From the NCBI GenBank assembly GCA_020152595.1, contig JAIGNY010002056.1:736001-800000 (forward strand): a stretch of DNA of 64,000 bases, written 5' to 3'. The position numbers and the translations under genes are program-made. Source of the stretch: Chiridota heheva (Eukaryota; Echinodermata; Holothuroidea; Apodida; Chiridotidae). Below the pieces are notes generated by a model. The model saw only the letters and a list, made by a program, of their open reading frames with translations, was not told the DNA's origin and ran no database searches. Below, one piece after another: positions 33,101-46,000 of the stretch; position 1 is the stretch's first letter, and each line of letters starts with the position of its first letter.

Positions 33101-33290
33101 AGGACATCACCTATTTCTGTTCCAATTTTACACTGTTTTCGTCATCATGTCAAGCGCCAATTTTGAGACCCACTGTTTAAACACACTTTCCTTTTCTTAA
33201 TTTTTACGGGCCCTTATTCCCTCCCCTCCCCTTCCTTTCTCACACGCACAAACACACACACACACACACACACACATTTATAGGTGGTAC
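30140..33290. other. Intergenic sequence upstream of archease, no gene recognised
   Basis: Short C-rich tracts and (CA)n runs occur at 30260-30362, 32910-32960 and 33246-33276. 31020-31100 and 31430-31730 look like G/C-rich mobile-element debris. I see no conserved protein in any frame. Confidence 0.5.
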
Positions 33291-33299
33291 GCACTGCAA

Positions 33300-33593
33300 T
33301 TCGTCCACAAGAGAGAGAGAGAGTTGAACACACAATTACAATGACGGGGTCGTCGCCTGCGTATTCGCTTATGCTATCATATATGCTATCACGAAACGCT
33401 TAATACGACCCAGACGAGAACACAGGTACGACGTACGGACAGACATAACATCGACAACCAAGTCAATGTCCACGGCCTTTGATAACCAGTTGTGGTGCAC
33501 TGGCGTGTCTACCCACCCCAGGATTGAACCCGGGGCCTCGTGGTCTGTAGACAGGTATTATAACCGCTACACCACAGTAGGTTCGTCCACAAG
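33300..33593 (-). mobile_element. SINE family A, full-length copy with 12-bp target duplication
   Basis: TTCGTCCACAAG occurs at 33300-33311 and again at 33582-33593, bounding a 270-bp element. On the minus strand it begins CTACTGTGGTGTAGCGGTTA, carries GGGTTCAATCCTGG (B-box) and ends in a (CT)n tail. It lies about 205 bp upstream of the archease start codon. Confidence 0.92.
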
Positions 33594-33797
33594 TGAAAAT
33601 TCCTTTCCTTTATAGGGAGTTGACATCAGTTTCAAGTCGACACTTTGTAAGAATGCAATTGCTAGTGTGCCACCTAGGCTGTTTTTTCTCGAAGTTACAT
33701 TTGATGTTGCAACCTGAACCAGAGAGTTTTCAAGTTTCTTCTGAATAAGTCCTGACTATTTTTTATATCTTTAGCGATCAAACATTATTTATTGAAA
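33594..33797 (+). promoter_or_regulatory. Likely 5' UTR or promoter-proximal region of archease
   Basis: It lies between the SINE and the ATG. TTTTTTATATCTTTAG just before CGATCAAAC looks like a splice acceptor, so the start codon may lie in the second transcribed exon and the promoter may be further upstream. No TATA box was assigned. Confidence 0.35.
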
Positions 33798-34020
33798 ATG
33801 GCAGAAAATAATGGTAGCGAGAAAGAAGTAGAAGTAGTTCAAGAAAAAGAAGACTCGGTGGACACAGAAACTACCGAACAACACGAAGAATCGAGCCCGG
33901 ACGACACGGGGGATGCAAGGGCCCAAGAGACGACTGTTGAAGCAGCGGCAACAAACGTGCCAGCTCCTGGTGATTGGCCAGAACCATACGAAGACCGCAA
34001 GCCTATTGGCAAATACGAAT
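33798..34020 (+). CDS. ZBTB8OS: Archease coding exon 1
   Basis: Encodes MAENNGSEKE through RKPIGKYE (74 residues) plus one base. Donor AAT|GTAAGA. Mostly acidic low complexity before the conserved KYE. Confidence 0.9.
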
Positions 34021-37000
34021 GTAAGAAAATGTCTATGCTACGTTTTTAATATTTCAACACCTTAAGTAAAAGAATTAAGTTCACCAATTACTCCTTTCTG
34101 TATGCTGACATTGTGTGATTGCTGTTGCTTACTGATCTGCGGCCTCAGAAAGGTTATGGGTTTTTCCTACTGTGTGTGTGCACGCCATTGGAGATATAAG
34201 ACAAACTTTTTTGGGTGACAGTAAAACGAAGACCTGTAAAACGAAGACCTGTAAAGCGAAGACCTGTAAAACGAAGACCCGTAAAACGAAGACCCGTAAA
34301 ACGAAGACCCGTAAAACGAAGACCCGTAAAACGAAGACCCGTAAAACGAAGACCCGTAAAACGAAGACCCGTAAAACGAAGACCCGTAAAACGAAGACCC
34401 GTAAAACGAAGACCTGTAAAATCAAATCGGATGGTCAAATTTGGAAAGTAATTTAACCACACTTCAACCTTCGGTAGCTCCACCTGGTAACTGCTGTTTC
34501 GTATTTTGCGGGTGTAAGGAAGGTATTTATCCCCTCCCCCTCCCATAGTTTGCAAAGTGAAAAATATATATTGGAAAATAAAAAATTAGACAACAATTTG
34601 AAACAACAATCTCTCTCTTACTAAATATCTGTAGATTTGCCATTTCTTCCACACCCCTCAATCTGCGCCCCAGGCTTTGTTCGCATTTATGGAGCAAAAT
34701 GCTGTGTAAAGAAACCTTTCAAATTATGTTGTCTTTCTCTTTTTCTGATGTAATTGTAAGAAAATGTACACGTTCTTTTAGTATGCATGACTAATTATTT
34801 AATATTATGAACTTGTGCTTAAGAATAATTTATATTCTCAGCAAAAAAAGACTTTTAAGTTCAAATTTACTTTTTTACCTTTCCCTCAAAAAACAACAAC
34901 TGATGGATCTGTAGCCGTTTGGTGCTTTTCCCAGTTGCATTGTCTCAGGTTGTGTGTAGCTATTGTTATGCATTCTCTTTGTGTTCCAGGTTCAGTTCAG
35001 TTTTGTGGAATGTTTCGATTGGTTCCTAGGTCTTTGCTCTTCATTCAGTTTGTCCTGGCCACATGTACATGTGCATTCTTCTATCATTTCTGACTGCAGC
35101 ATAATAGGGAGAACATGTCTTGTCTTGGAGTTAACCAGTTTGCCAGCTAAGTTGCTTTACTTTATCTAAGTACATTTATAATCTCATAGTGCCTTTCTAT
35201 GTACAATATGGTAATCATGTCTTTATTATGCCATGCACTTTTTCCCCACATTTGTAGCTCCCCTTGAGATCACAAGCGAAGTAAAGTAAGCGATAAAAAA
35301 AAAAAAATGGGATGACAAGCTGGCCAGGAATACCACATCATCTAAAGAATCACGTCGGGGTCACCAATGTGGGGACTAACCTTATAGTCCACCAGTTTGG
35401 ATGACGTGGTGTGGTCCAGCAAGCTGCTGCCACCCTGGGGAAACCTGTAGATGAAAACATACTGTAAGAGGATCCCTATGAATACAAGGGTAACTAAGTA
35501 CACTGTAAATATGCAAAGTGTGCATGCTAGTATAAGAACATGCTACCATACAATGTTGAAGTAATGGTAAATAAATACAAGGGGTGCATGTTGGTATACC
35601 TAAGCTACATGTATGTGAAACCTAGTTGGATCTGCCTGCACCTAGAGGTAGCTGGCAGCTAGGATATACCAAGATGACCACAGCAACAATCCAAGTGAGT
35701 TAGAAACATTCCAAGTGAGTTAGGAATGTGTTGCTGTTTGGTCTAAAGTGGTACCTCCATGGATTGACGGAATAAGTAAATGAGCAGACAAGACTACCCG
35801 CATGGTCGGCAGGGCAGGTGATGCGCATGTGCTGGGCAGAAGATACCCAGTGAATAATTAGGCACATAATATACATTGGCTTCACCGTAGGCAGTAATGC
35901 TGTAGCCAAAGCACGGGACCTAAAAAAGCAATAAGTAATGTATACCAAGCAGGTGAGTTAGCTTTGGCACACAATGCGTTGAAGTATGGTACATATGATT
36001 GATGTACATACAGCACATAATATAACTTGTAATGGTAATAGAAGCACAAAGCAAAAGTGCATGGCATGATAAAGACATGATAACCATAAGGACATAGAAA
36101 GGCACTAAGAGAATATAAAGGTGCTTACTGTAGATAAAGTAAAGCAACTTACCTGGCAAACTGGTTAGCTCCAAGACAAGACAAGTTCTCCCTATTCTGC
36201 TGCAGTCAGAAATGAGAGCAGAATGCACATGTGCATGTAGCCACAAACTAAATAAACAGCAAACACCTAAGAACCAATCAAAACATTCCACAACAAACAA
36301 AACTGTACTGAACCTGGAACACAAAGGTAATGTATAACAATAGCGACACACAACCTGAGACAATACAACTGAGGGAAGTACCAAACCGCTACAGATCTCG
36401 TGATGGATACAAACTCATTTAAAAAAGAATGTGGTCATGTACTTCTGGGCGATTCTCTAGTCGACTTGTGCCGATTCATATCAAGTTTCCTAAATAAAAA
36501 CGTGTAATATTTCTATTCCAAATTTTCATTCCCACCCCCCCCCCCCTCCCCCGCCCCATCAAAAATACATCGCGCTACCTTTGCTTCTCTTTTCACAAAT
36601 TTAGTTACACTTTTACCAATTTGATGCAAAATTTACCAATTTGAAGCTAAATTGGAAGATTTTGGGCATAGCTTTGCGATACTGCTATTTTCAGGTTTTG
36701 TAAATTGTATTTTGCTTTTACAAAATAAGTGCAAATTTCTTTAATAATATTCTGTGATTTTCTCAGACAGTTTTGGAAAAAACTTGTTGAACACTTAATT
36801 TAAAAATCATAGATACTGGAAATTTTTTCTATCGCTTCTTCATTTGTAATTAATATTCAAACATTTTAAGGACATTGTTTTATTTCATTGACGTCGCCAG
36901 TGTTCTCCTTCCCTACCTCTCTACATTAAATCTATCAAAAATTTACCGAATATCGAAGCAATATTTTCAATCAAAAAAGATCTGATGATAATCCACAAGC

Positions 37001-40000
37001 TGACCATGGGAAACGTTGTCCCCTTCCTAATACCTAAATACACCACTGGGTCTATCAGCTGATATATGTCTGTATCACGGAACTGAATTGCCTCATTTAA
37101 ACGTGGTAAAAGCACAATATTGGTGATCATTAGTAAAAAGGTAAAGTTTGGAGAATGTTCGTGATGTTTCTGACATGTATAAAAAGGAGGATCTAGCATT
37201 TCACACGACTGCACGAGAGTAATTTTAATGTGGTTCAACAGAGATTTTGGCTCCTTTTTGAACCCAAAATCAAACGGTAGTATACCTGTTTACCCTCGTA
37301 CTGACTTGCCTCATTAAAGGACAAAAATTAAAGAAAAATTGACCAAATATATCCCCCAAAAATTTCCCAACACTTGGTCTATCAGTCTAGGTCTGTCTGT
37401 AGCACAGAACCGATTTGCCTTGTTGAAAGAAAAAAATATTCCCAAATTAAAGGAAATTTCCTGAAAATTGAAGGAAATGACTTCAAAATTATGGAAAATT
37501 ATCAAAATTCAAATGAAAATTTAAAGAAACATTTCCTAAAAATTGAAGAAAAGTTACCGCAAATTGAAGAAAATTGTCCTAAAATAAGGAATTTTTCTAC
37601 AAATTGTAAGAGAATAAAGGAAATTTCCAAAAAAATTAAACTTTACAAAATTTAAAGGAGATTTGCTTATTTCTGCTTGAAACTGGGAACTCTTGAGGGT
37701 TCTTGCCCTCCTTAGATGTGACCTTTGTATGCCCCTGGAACTGAGGGCAGTGCCAGAGGGACTGAGGTGTAAAACTTCCATTTGTTTGAGCAATAACAGA
37801 TTAGAATAAAGTGGCAAAAATTTAAATTTGTCAAACTAAATAAACTGGCGTGTGTATGTGTGTGTGGCCAGGGGACACAAAATAAGGGATGTGGTGTGCG
37901 TGCAATAGAAATAAAAAGTTCTTAGCTTGTCCCGTATTTGAAAACTTCTCTTGTTTAAAAACTATTTTTTTTAAGAGTGAACCTTTGTTTTTGATCCGAA
38001 ATTGAATATTTGGGTCAAAATATTGAACAATTGTGATTTAAAAGTGGAAAGGTTTGCTTTCAAATTGAAGACTTTTTCCGAAATTGAAGATTTTTGATCC
38101 AAAAATAGAATGGATTTTTGGTTAAAAATGAATTCTGAAGTGTTCTGAACAGGCTGACAGGAAGAGTTAGCATTTCACACAATTGCACAAGAGTAATTTC
38201 ATTGGGGGTTCAACAGAGATTTTGGCTCCTTTTCGAACCCAAAATGACATGGTAGTTAGATTCCCTCATACATGCAGGGGCAGAGCCAGGTTAAAATGCC
38301 ACAGGTGTAGCCAGCCTTTCGGATTGGGGGAGGGAGTGGGGCATGGGGGGTTCGCCGAGGGAAATATTTTGAACTTTTAGCATATTTTTTGGATATTTTT
38401 ACCATTTTAACATTACCAGAAACTTTGTTTAAAATTGGGTCAAATCTAGTGAAAAGTCTCCGGAAGCATAGGCGTACCTACGTATGGGACTATTTTCATA
38501 AGGGGAGGTGGGGAACTGAGCAATTTCCCGAAAATCCCCCGAAATGCTTACATGTTTGTACATGCATGCCCAAACTGAAGGTTAAGTTATGTGGTTCTGG
38601 TGCATTACTCAGGGGCAGATTCAGGAGGAAGGGGGGGAGCAAGTCCGCCTGACATTTTTCGATTATACCTAATTTTTATCATGAGATAATTCTTAGTTAC
38701 TTTTTTTGAAATAAATTTTGGGAAATTTCATTCAATATTTTGAAAATCTCTTTCAACTGTCTGGTTCGTACCCCCTATAGGGAGAACAGTTTTGTTCTCC
38801 TGATCAGGAGATCATTTATAGAAGTATCCCATAATGCATCTATCCAAATTCAAAGTTTGTATTGGAATAACATAAGAATCAGACACATTAACTTTCACTA
38901 ATATAGTAAAGTTGTCAAAAAAAATTCCGGAACAAAATCTACAGATCTAAATATCTTCTGTAAAGGAACTCCTGATTGGAAAAACAAAACTGTTCTCCGA
39001 TCAGGGGTACGAACTGGACTGTTCAATCTTTTCGGATATCTCTTCATTCTCATGCAATTTTCGGAACATTTTCTTCATTTTTAGAAAAAATTTCTTCAAA
39101 AGTTGGCAATTTTTAGGAATTTCATTTAATGTTTGAGAAATCACTACTAGCAGACTAATTTTTGAGAAATTTCCTTCTTTTCGTGCAATTTTCTTCAAAT
39201 TTTTTGGAAAGTTTCATTCATTTGAGGCAATTTTCTTCAATTTTTGGTAACTTTTCTTCAATTTTTGAGAAATTTCCGGAAATATTTGTTCGATTCTTCT
39301 TCGATTTTTGGAAAATTTTCTTCCTTTTTGGGAAATCCTGTTTCAATTTTTCAGAACTTTCCTTCCTTCTCGTGCAATTTTCGGAACCTTTTCGTCATGT
39401 TGGGACATGAAGTGTTTTCGGTAAATTTTCTTCAATGTTTGGAAATTTTCCTTCATTCATCATTTTGGTGCAATTCAAGTTTGGAAAATGTCCCTTAATT
39501 TGCGGCAATTTTCGGTACATTTTTATTAATTATTGGGAAATATTGCCAAATTGTACCAAAATTCTCAATGATTTTACCAAATTTTCCTTCATTATTACTG
39601 TATTATGTAAACAACTTTCCTGATTGAAAGTGAGCATGCAATCAGGCTATAGGGAAGTGAAATCCTTTCCGCAGTACCTTTCCCTCTTGCTCCTCGCTTC
39701 TTAATACACGAAGACTCTGTACTGCTTGTCCCAATATGCAGATTATGTTCCATCAATAGCTCATAAAACATGTTATCAACAGGGGCGGAGGGCAGAGAGG
39801 GGAGGGGGCATGGCCCCTTGGGATTTTTCCGATGATACTTTTTTTACCATGAGATCATTCTTAGTCATGGTTTATGTAAATTTTCTTCAATTTTGGGGAC
39901 ATTTCAATCAATTTTTGGGAAACCTCTTTCAATGATCTTTGTGAAATTTCCTTCATTCTCGTATTATTTTTTTTACGATTTTTAGTCAATTTTCTTAAAT

Positions 40001-43000
40001 TTATAGTCAATTTCCTTCATTTGAGGGCATTTTTGTTAAATTTTCGGTGAAATTTCTTTAGTGTTTGTAAACTGTCTTTCAATTTTGGGCAATTTCCTTA
40101 ATTCTCATGCAAACTTTCTTCAGTTGTTGGAAAATTTCCTTCATTTTGGGGCAATTTTTCAATTTTTGTTAAATTTTCTTCAATTGTCGGTAAATTTCCT
40201 TAATTTTACACCATTTTTAATTATACATTTTCTGTGAATTTCCTTCAATGTTTGGGAAATTTTCTTCATTTTCGGGCAATTTTTCTTCGATTTTTGGTAA
40301 ATTTCATTCAATTTTGGAAAATTTTATTTAATGTTTGGAATTTTTCTTTCAAATTCATGCAAATTTCAGAAATCTGCTCCATTTTTGGACAATTTTTCCT
40401 TGATTTTTGGTAAGATTTCTTCAATGTTTGTGATATATCTCTTTCAATTTTTGAAGATTTCTTTCATTTTGGGAGCAATTGTTCTTCGATTTTCGAGAAA
40501 AAAACATAAATTGTCAGGAAATGTTGCCAAATTGTACCCAAATTTCTTATGATTTTACCAAAATTTTCTTTTTTTGTTACTTTTCTTTCCTCTCTTCTTA
40601 TTTTATACAAGATTAAAGAAACAATTCAGCAACATTCAATTCAATTCAATATATGCATTTAGATATGCATGTCATCAGGCAGAGTTTTAGGCACCTTTTC
40701 CTTTTGTTAAAAACACGATTAGGAACACGATTTGACAAAGTTATGAGATTTTTTTTAAATCACGCTCCCATCTGTTCAATCAAAAGATCAACAATAATTA
40801 ATTGTAGGTGTAAGTTCTGAGATACTGTATCAGTATAATGCTGTAATGTTCCGATACAGTTTGGTAATTTTGTTCATGATTTGCAATGACACTTTGAAAG
40901 AGGGCTTTTACCAGAGTGTACAAACCCTGAAGTGAGGGGTCACTTACCAAAAGTGATAGGGGTGTGCTGCCCACCAACCAAAAAACATACCCGCAGTATG
41001 ACAGATTTGTTGGTAACTGCAGTAAAAAATTATACAATTTTGATACCCGCAGTGTGAAAGAAGTCAATTTTGATACCTGCAGTATGAGTATTCAGCAAAA
41101 ATATTGTAAAAATGGACCAGCAGTACAAAATTAACACAGTAAAACCTCATTTTTTGGGACCTGCACTACGGAAAAAATACATATATATGAATACAAATTT
41201 AGTATGATTTTTTTTATTTTTTTATAGTGAAAAAAGACACCTGCTCGGGCGGCACATATACAGTACCTCACATATGGTCTTCGTTTTACAGGTCTTTGTT
41301 TTACAGGTCTTCGTTTTACAGTCACCCAACTTTTTTGGCAGAACGTCTTAACTTTACACAACTTCCCTGAGAATATTCTTCACTAAAATACAGTAGTATA
41401 AAACAAATTTATTGTTTATCCACAAAATAACCCTGTATGAAATTTACTTGGAAATGGTAGAATGTATCTATTTTTTGATGCGAACAACTATTCGGCCATT
41501 ACAGTACAGTAGAACTAAAGTTTGTTGATTATTCATGAGGTGAAAAGTTTAAAAAAATGTTTACTTGTTGAATCTATTTAAATGTGCATGAGTTGTTAGC
41601 CAATCAGCTGTATACCATAGAAGTAATATGACGTCAACATAAACAATACGAGCCTTACACGAGTGACAGAACCTTTAGAGGTCCGACTGGGAAAAACTTT
41701 TGTCAAAACAAACATAAAGGGTTTTCTAATTTTGTTTTTTTGAGCACTAAAACAACTTCAAAGAACTACGTATAAGAATTAAAGCAAGAAAGGTCCATAA
41801 TATGATAAGATAGCAAGTTTGTAGCGAATTTCGCCCCATTGACCATGGGCCTATGTTTGGTAGCCTAACGTTCAACACATCTTCTACTTTATGTATGGAA
41901 AGTGTAATAAGCCACTGTACATGCCACCAGTATGTCAAAAAGTGTGTTGTGGGATATGACTAATAGTTAGGCCAGGTCCTAGTTATTCCTCATATATCCC
42001 ATTCCAGGCCTTTTACTTCCCCACTGATCTGTTTTTTTCTTGTTGGCTGACGTGCACTGATTGTTGTTGTTTCTGATTCACGGCTTTGAATAATAATTGC
42101 AAAGGTGTTTGCAATTTCTAAGTGGTGTCTATTTTAGATTTTCGTCAGATCATGGAAATATGTGTAGGAGAATAATTTGAATGATGCAAGGAAATGCAAA
42201 GAACTACTTTTCGTTCACTTTCGTTAAAAAAGCTCTAAAACAGAAAAGGTTGAAAAATTATTTGCTGATTTTAAAGACAACACATAGATACTGTACACAT
42301 AAATGTTTCCACCTGTGAGTATAATGAAAAAGCCCTGAGTACAAATGCACAGGAATGACACTCGACAAAAGTTTTGATACATGGCGGTCAACAAATTACC
42401 GCTGGAAAATACCCAACTAAAATTCTCCCGTTAAAAGTTGCTGATTAAAAAGTGTTCTACAGCTAATTCACAGAAGAGGTGAAAACCCATCACACTGTGT
42501 GGAAAAAAGATAAGTTTATAGCATTTAGGAAAATATGGGTTGCCTAAGTGTGAATCTAGTCGGAAACACGATATCTGCAACAACCCACTTACATAAAAAA
42601 AAAATGTCCCAGTGATAAAATATGTGTACTGTACGTGGGTTATGTATGTGGTTTGTTGACCTTTGGTTGGTTTTCTTTGTACACAAAAAAAGAAATTGGC
42701 CAAATTCATGACGATGGCCTGACGAGCTCTGGTTCATCTAATATAGAATGACCCATATACATACATGTACAATCACACAATATAACAGACCCTCATCATC
42801 CCCCTTTTTGATGTCCAAAAATGGCCCGTGATCATCTGTATTTTACATGTGTGGGCTGGCATCTTTCATGTCCCAGTTAGCAACGCGAGCCCAATCAGCA
42901 TCACGCCAAGTGGAGTAGAGATGATTCTGATATCTAGACGATTCAGGCATGATTAAGATATACTGTATCTCTAATTTTACATCCGACATTTACATCTATG

Positions 43001-46000
43001 CCCGACTAAGTACCCATGTATGATGTTATGAGCATCATGCCGAGTAATTTTCATTTTTTTCTTCATTATTTGAGACTGAGAGAAAAGCACGTCAAACTGG
43101 CTAGCCTCCATGCTGATCTTCGGCAAACATACATACTTTTCAGACTGATGAAGGGGAAGGGAGGGAGGGGGGGGTTAAAATCTTTTATAATACAGTTTTC
43201 CATATCTAAAGTAAAAGGGTACTCACTAGTAGCTAGGTTTTTAATTCCAATAAAGTATGATATGATTTGATGTCGCTAAGTTGTATAAAGTATGGTCAAT
43301 TATTGTTTTTTAGCTCTAGACCAGCGATTCTTAATAGGTGGCCTGTGGGCCAAATCTGGCCTGCCAGACAATCCAATCTGGCCCGTGAACAATAGTTATT
43401 ATATAATGCAATACAGTGCATTGCATGTAAGATCAATCCAATTGAGATCGGTACAAATTGCAAAATACTCGTGTATTGTGTTTGTTTTTTTCTAGGCAGA
43501 TCAGCTCACTAAACAGCTAAAACATTGTGGCTTATCAAATAAAATGTTATATTTGTTCCGCTATAAATTGGGCTCGTGGCTTGTCAAAGGAAGGTGGTTA
43601 AGAGAACCGCCGACATCCTTCTAATCGCGCACGCTCTCAGCTATTCAGGGATTGTTTTGACGGGTTTAGTTTGTCACACGATGCTGGTTTTGCCTTTGAT
43701 TGGCCCACGGCCTGAAGCTGTTGTGAAATGATGGCCCTTCAGAAAATTTAATTAAGAATAAGAACCCTTGCTCTTGACTAAGACAGTGTGTTGAATTTTA
43801 ACTTTTTGTCCTTTAAAATGTTTCACCTCTAAGTTTGAACACTTTTACATGTAGTCTTGAAATTTTGGCTCATGTGAGATGTACTTTTTTAAAGAATAAA
43901 TTAATGTACTTTTTGAGTTATAGCTAAAAAACATGTTTTATTTTATTTAATGCCATCACTCAGTAAGCATAGGCTCCCCTCAGGAATTTTCTTTCATGAT
44001 AAAACTTGCATGAATAGACATGAGATAATTACTTTCAGTGTGGTGTATGATCCATTGCTTATTTGAAATATTGAGATACTTTTTGGGAATTCCTTTAACT
44101 CCTTATCTCAATATGTTTCCTGATACCTATTCTTGTTCCAATTGCTACTTTGTATGAAACTTTCATGGAAAGTTAAATATTTATATTGACAGGTATCTTG
44201 AGCTTAATTTGACTTGGTTTTACTGGAAGAAAATATGCTACATAGTAAACATTTTCATCAAAATCATATTAATAAGTAGGCGGGGTTTAAAGTGAATATT
44301 TTGAAGGAGTAATAAATGAGCAACTGTATGTTCATTTTGCATCATACTGGTCATGATAATTTTGTTGGTTATTGCATACATGTTTATGTTATCAACAGGT
44401 GTCATTGATATGCATGATAGGCATGGCATAATATGAAAATGCTAAATGATGTTAACACCATAAATGATATATCAGATTTATGCTAAATGTAGTGCACAGA
44501 TGGGTCATGGTCTGTACTTATGTTCTAATGTTGTGGTAGTGATGTCATGAATATTAATGAGTAGACAGGCTCACTGACAATTGCTTACTGACAAATTCTT
44601 GAAATAAGATAAATGAGCAATCGTTTTTGCATCATACTTGCTTTGATGATGTTGTTAATTATTGTGCAAATGCTAGTCAACATTTTTATGGGGTGGGTGT
44701 GGCTTATGAATAAATATCATGAAACAAATATTTCATGATATGCATTGACATGACAGTTAACACAAGTTTTGCAAATCAATCAGCTGATAAAAAAAAAGCA
44801 TCAGAACCACAAAACAATTTGGTTCTGGATCATTTGTACACCTTTTTGTAATAAATAATTGAATTTTATATACATTTTGTGACATACACTGCAGCAACCA
44901 TAAAACCTGTCAATTTAATCTCCTCAGTTAAGTTGTTAACTTATTGTTTTTCAAATATCCACTGGTCAGCGTTATTTGATTAGGAGCAGTTGAATATGAC
45001 GACAATATTTGATCTCCATCGAATACAGTACACTAGCTCAATCGAAATACATGTATGTATAGCAGCAGAAGAAACTGGTCAGTTTGATGATTTTCAGTTA
45101 CTGAAATTTAGGGCAGAAATATAAAGAATTGCAAGCAAAAGCTCTCACTACAAACAATCAATATCTTCTCAATAGAAACATGTCACATTATTTCAAAGGA
45201 CTGGGACTGACATCAACAGCAACCTTCATCCTGCTATCTTTCTTTTATATGGACAACAAATCACCAGTATTAACACTAAGGTTCAAAATATGGTGGTGGG
45301 GAGGGGATGATAAAAAGGGGGCAAACTATTTTTGGAGAAATAACCGAAATACCAAAAGAGACCTACGAATACCACCGAAATTGCCAAATTATCGCTGAGA
45401 AATGCCAAACTATTGCTGGGAAAATTTGGCCTTTGATTTGGTATTTTTTGGCATTTTATTGAATTTGGGGGGGGTTTCTCCCCTTCAATTATTTTTTTAG
45501 CGGGAATTTCATAATATGTGTAGGAATCCCGCAATTCCACGCCTTAATGTGAACACTGAAAATCACAACAGCTGGACAATCAAATCAAACTTTGAAGGGT
45601 GGAGCTTCTGCATCATTGATGTTCTGGTTTAATAATGTAGATCTGCCCTGACACGAGTTTGAGAATTAAAAGATAAGACTTCAAAGGATTAGTTCACAGG
45701 TCAAAGCATGTCTATCTTATATGAAAGAGGACTTCAAAAAAACAAAATGGTGAAGAAATCATTCAAAAATCTTATTCTATTAAAGCTCTGTCTTATCTGG
45801 GTAGAAATGACTGGTGTAGTAAGTCTACTATGGAAAGTTAGCACCCTCAACATCAGATTCTGAACAATTTTCATTGTATGTATTTTAAAGAAAATTGATG
45901 TAACTTTTTTGCTATTTGAATTATTTTTCCTCAAACTTTCCTTAGGTGGTATTTTATAAATGTCCTTCCTAGATTCAGTTTTACTACTTTTTTGACATAT

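Noticed and set aside
33312..33581. tRNA gene on the minus strand
   Set aside because: A and B boxes are present, but the acceptor and anticodon arms do not fold as a tRNA. The body, tail and 12-bp target duplication identify a SINE.
34172..34456. Open frames of KTKTRK or KRRPV repeats (and FTGLR on the other strand)
   Set aside because: They arise because the 15-bp unit length is a multiple of three. There is no start context, no splice link and no conserved flank; they lie inside archease intron 1.
38790..39005. Possible regulatory palindrome around TCCTGATCAGGAG
   Set aside because: Only a short palindrome plus one inverted companion within degraded repeat sequence; nothing else supports regulation.
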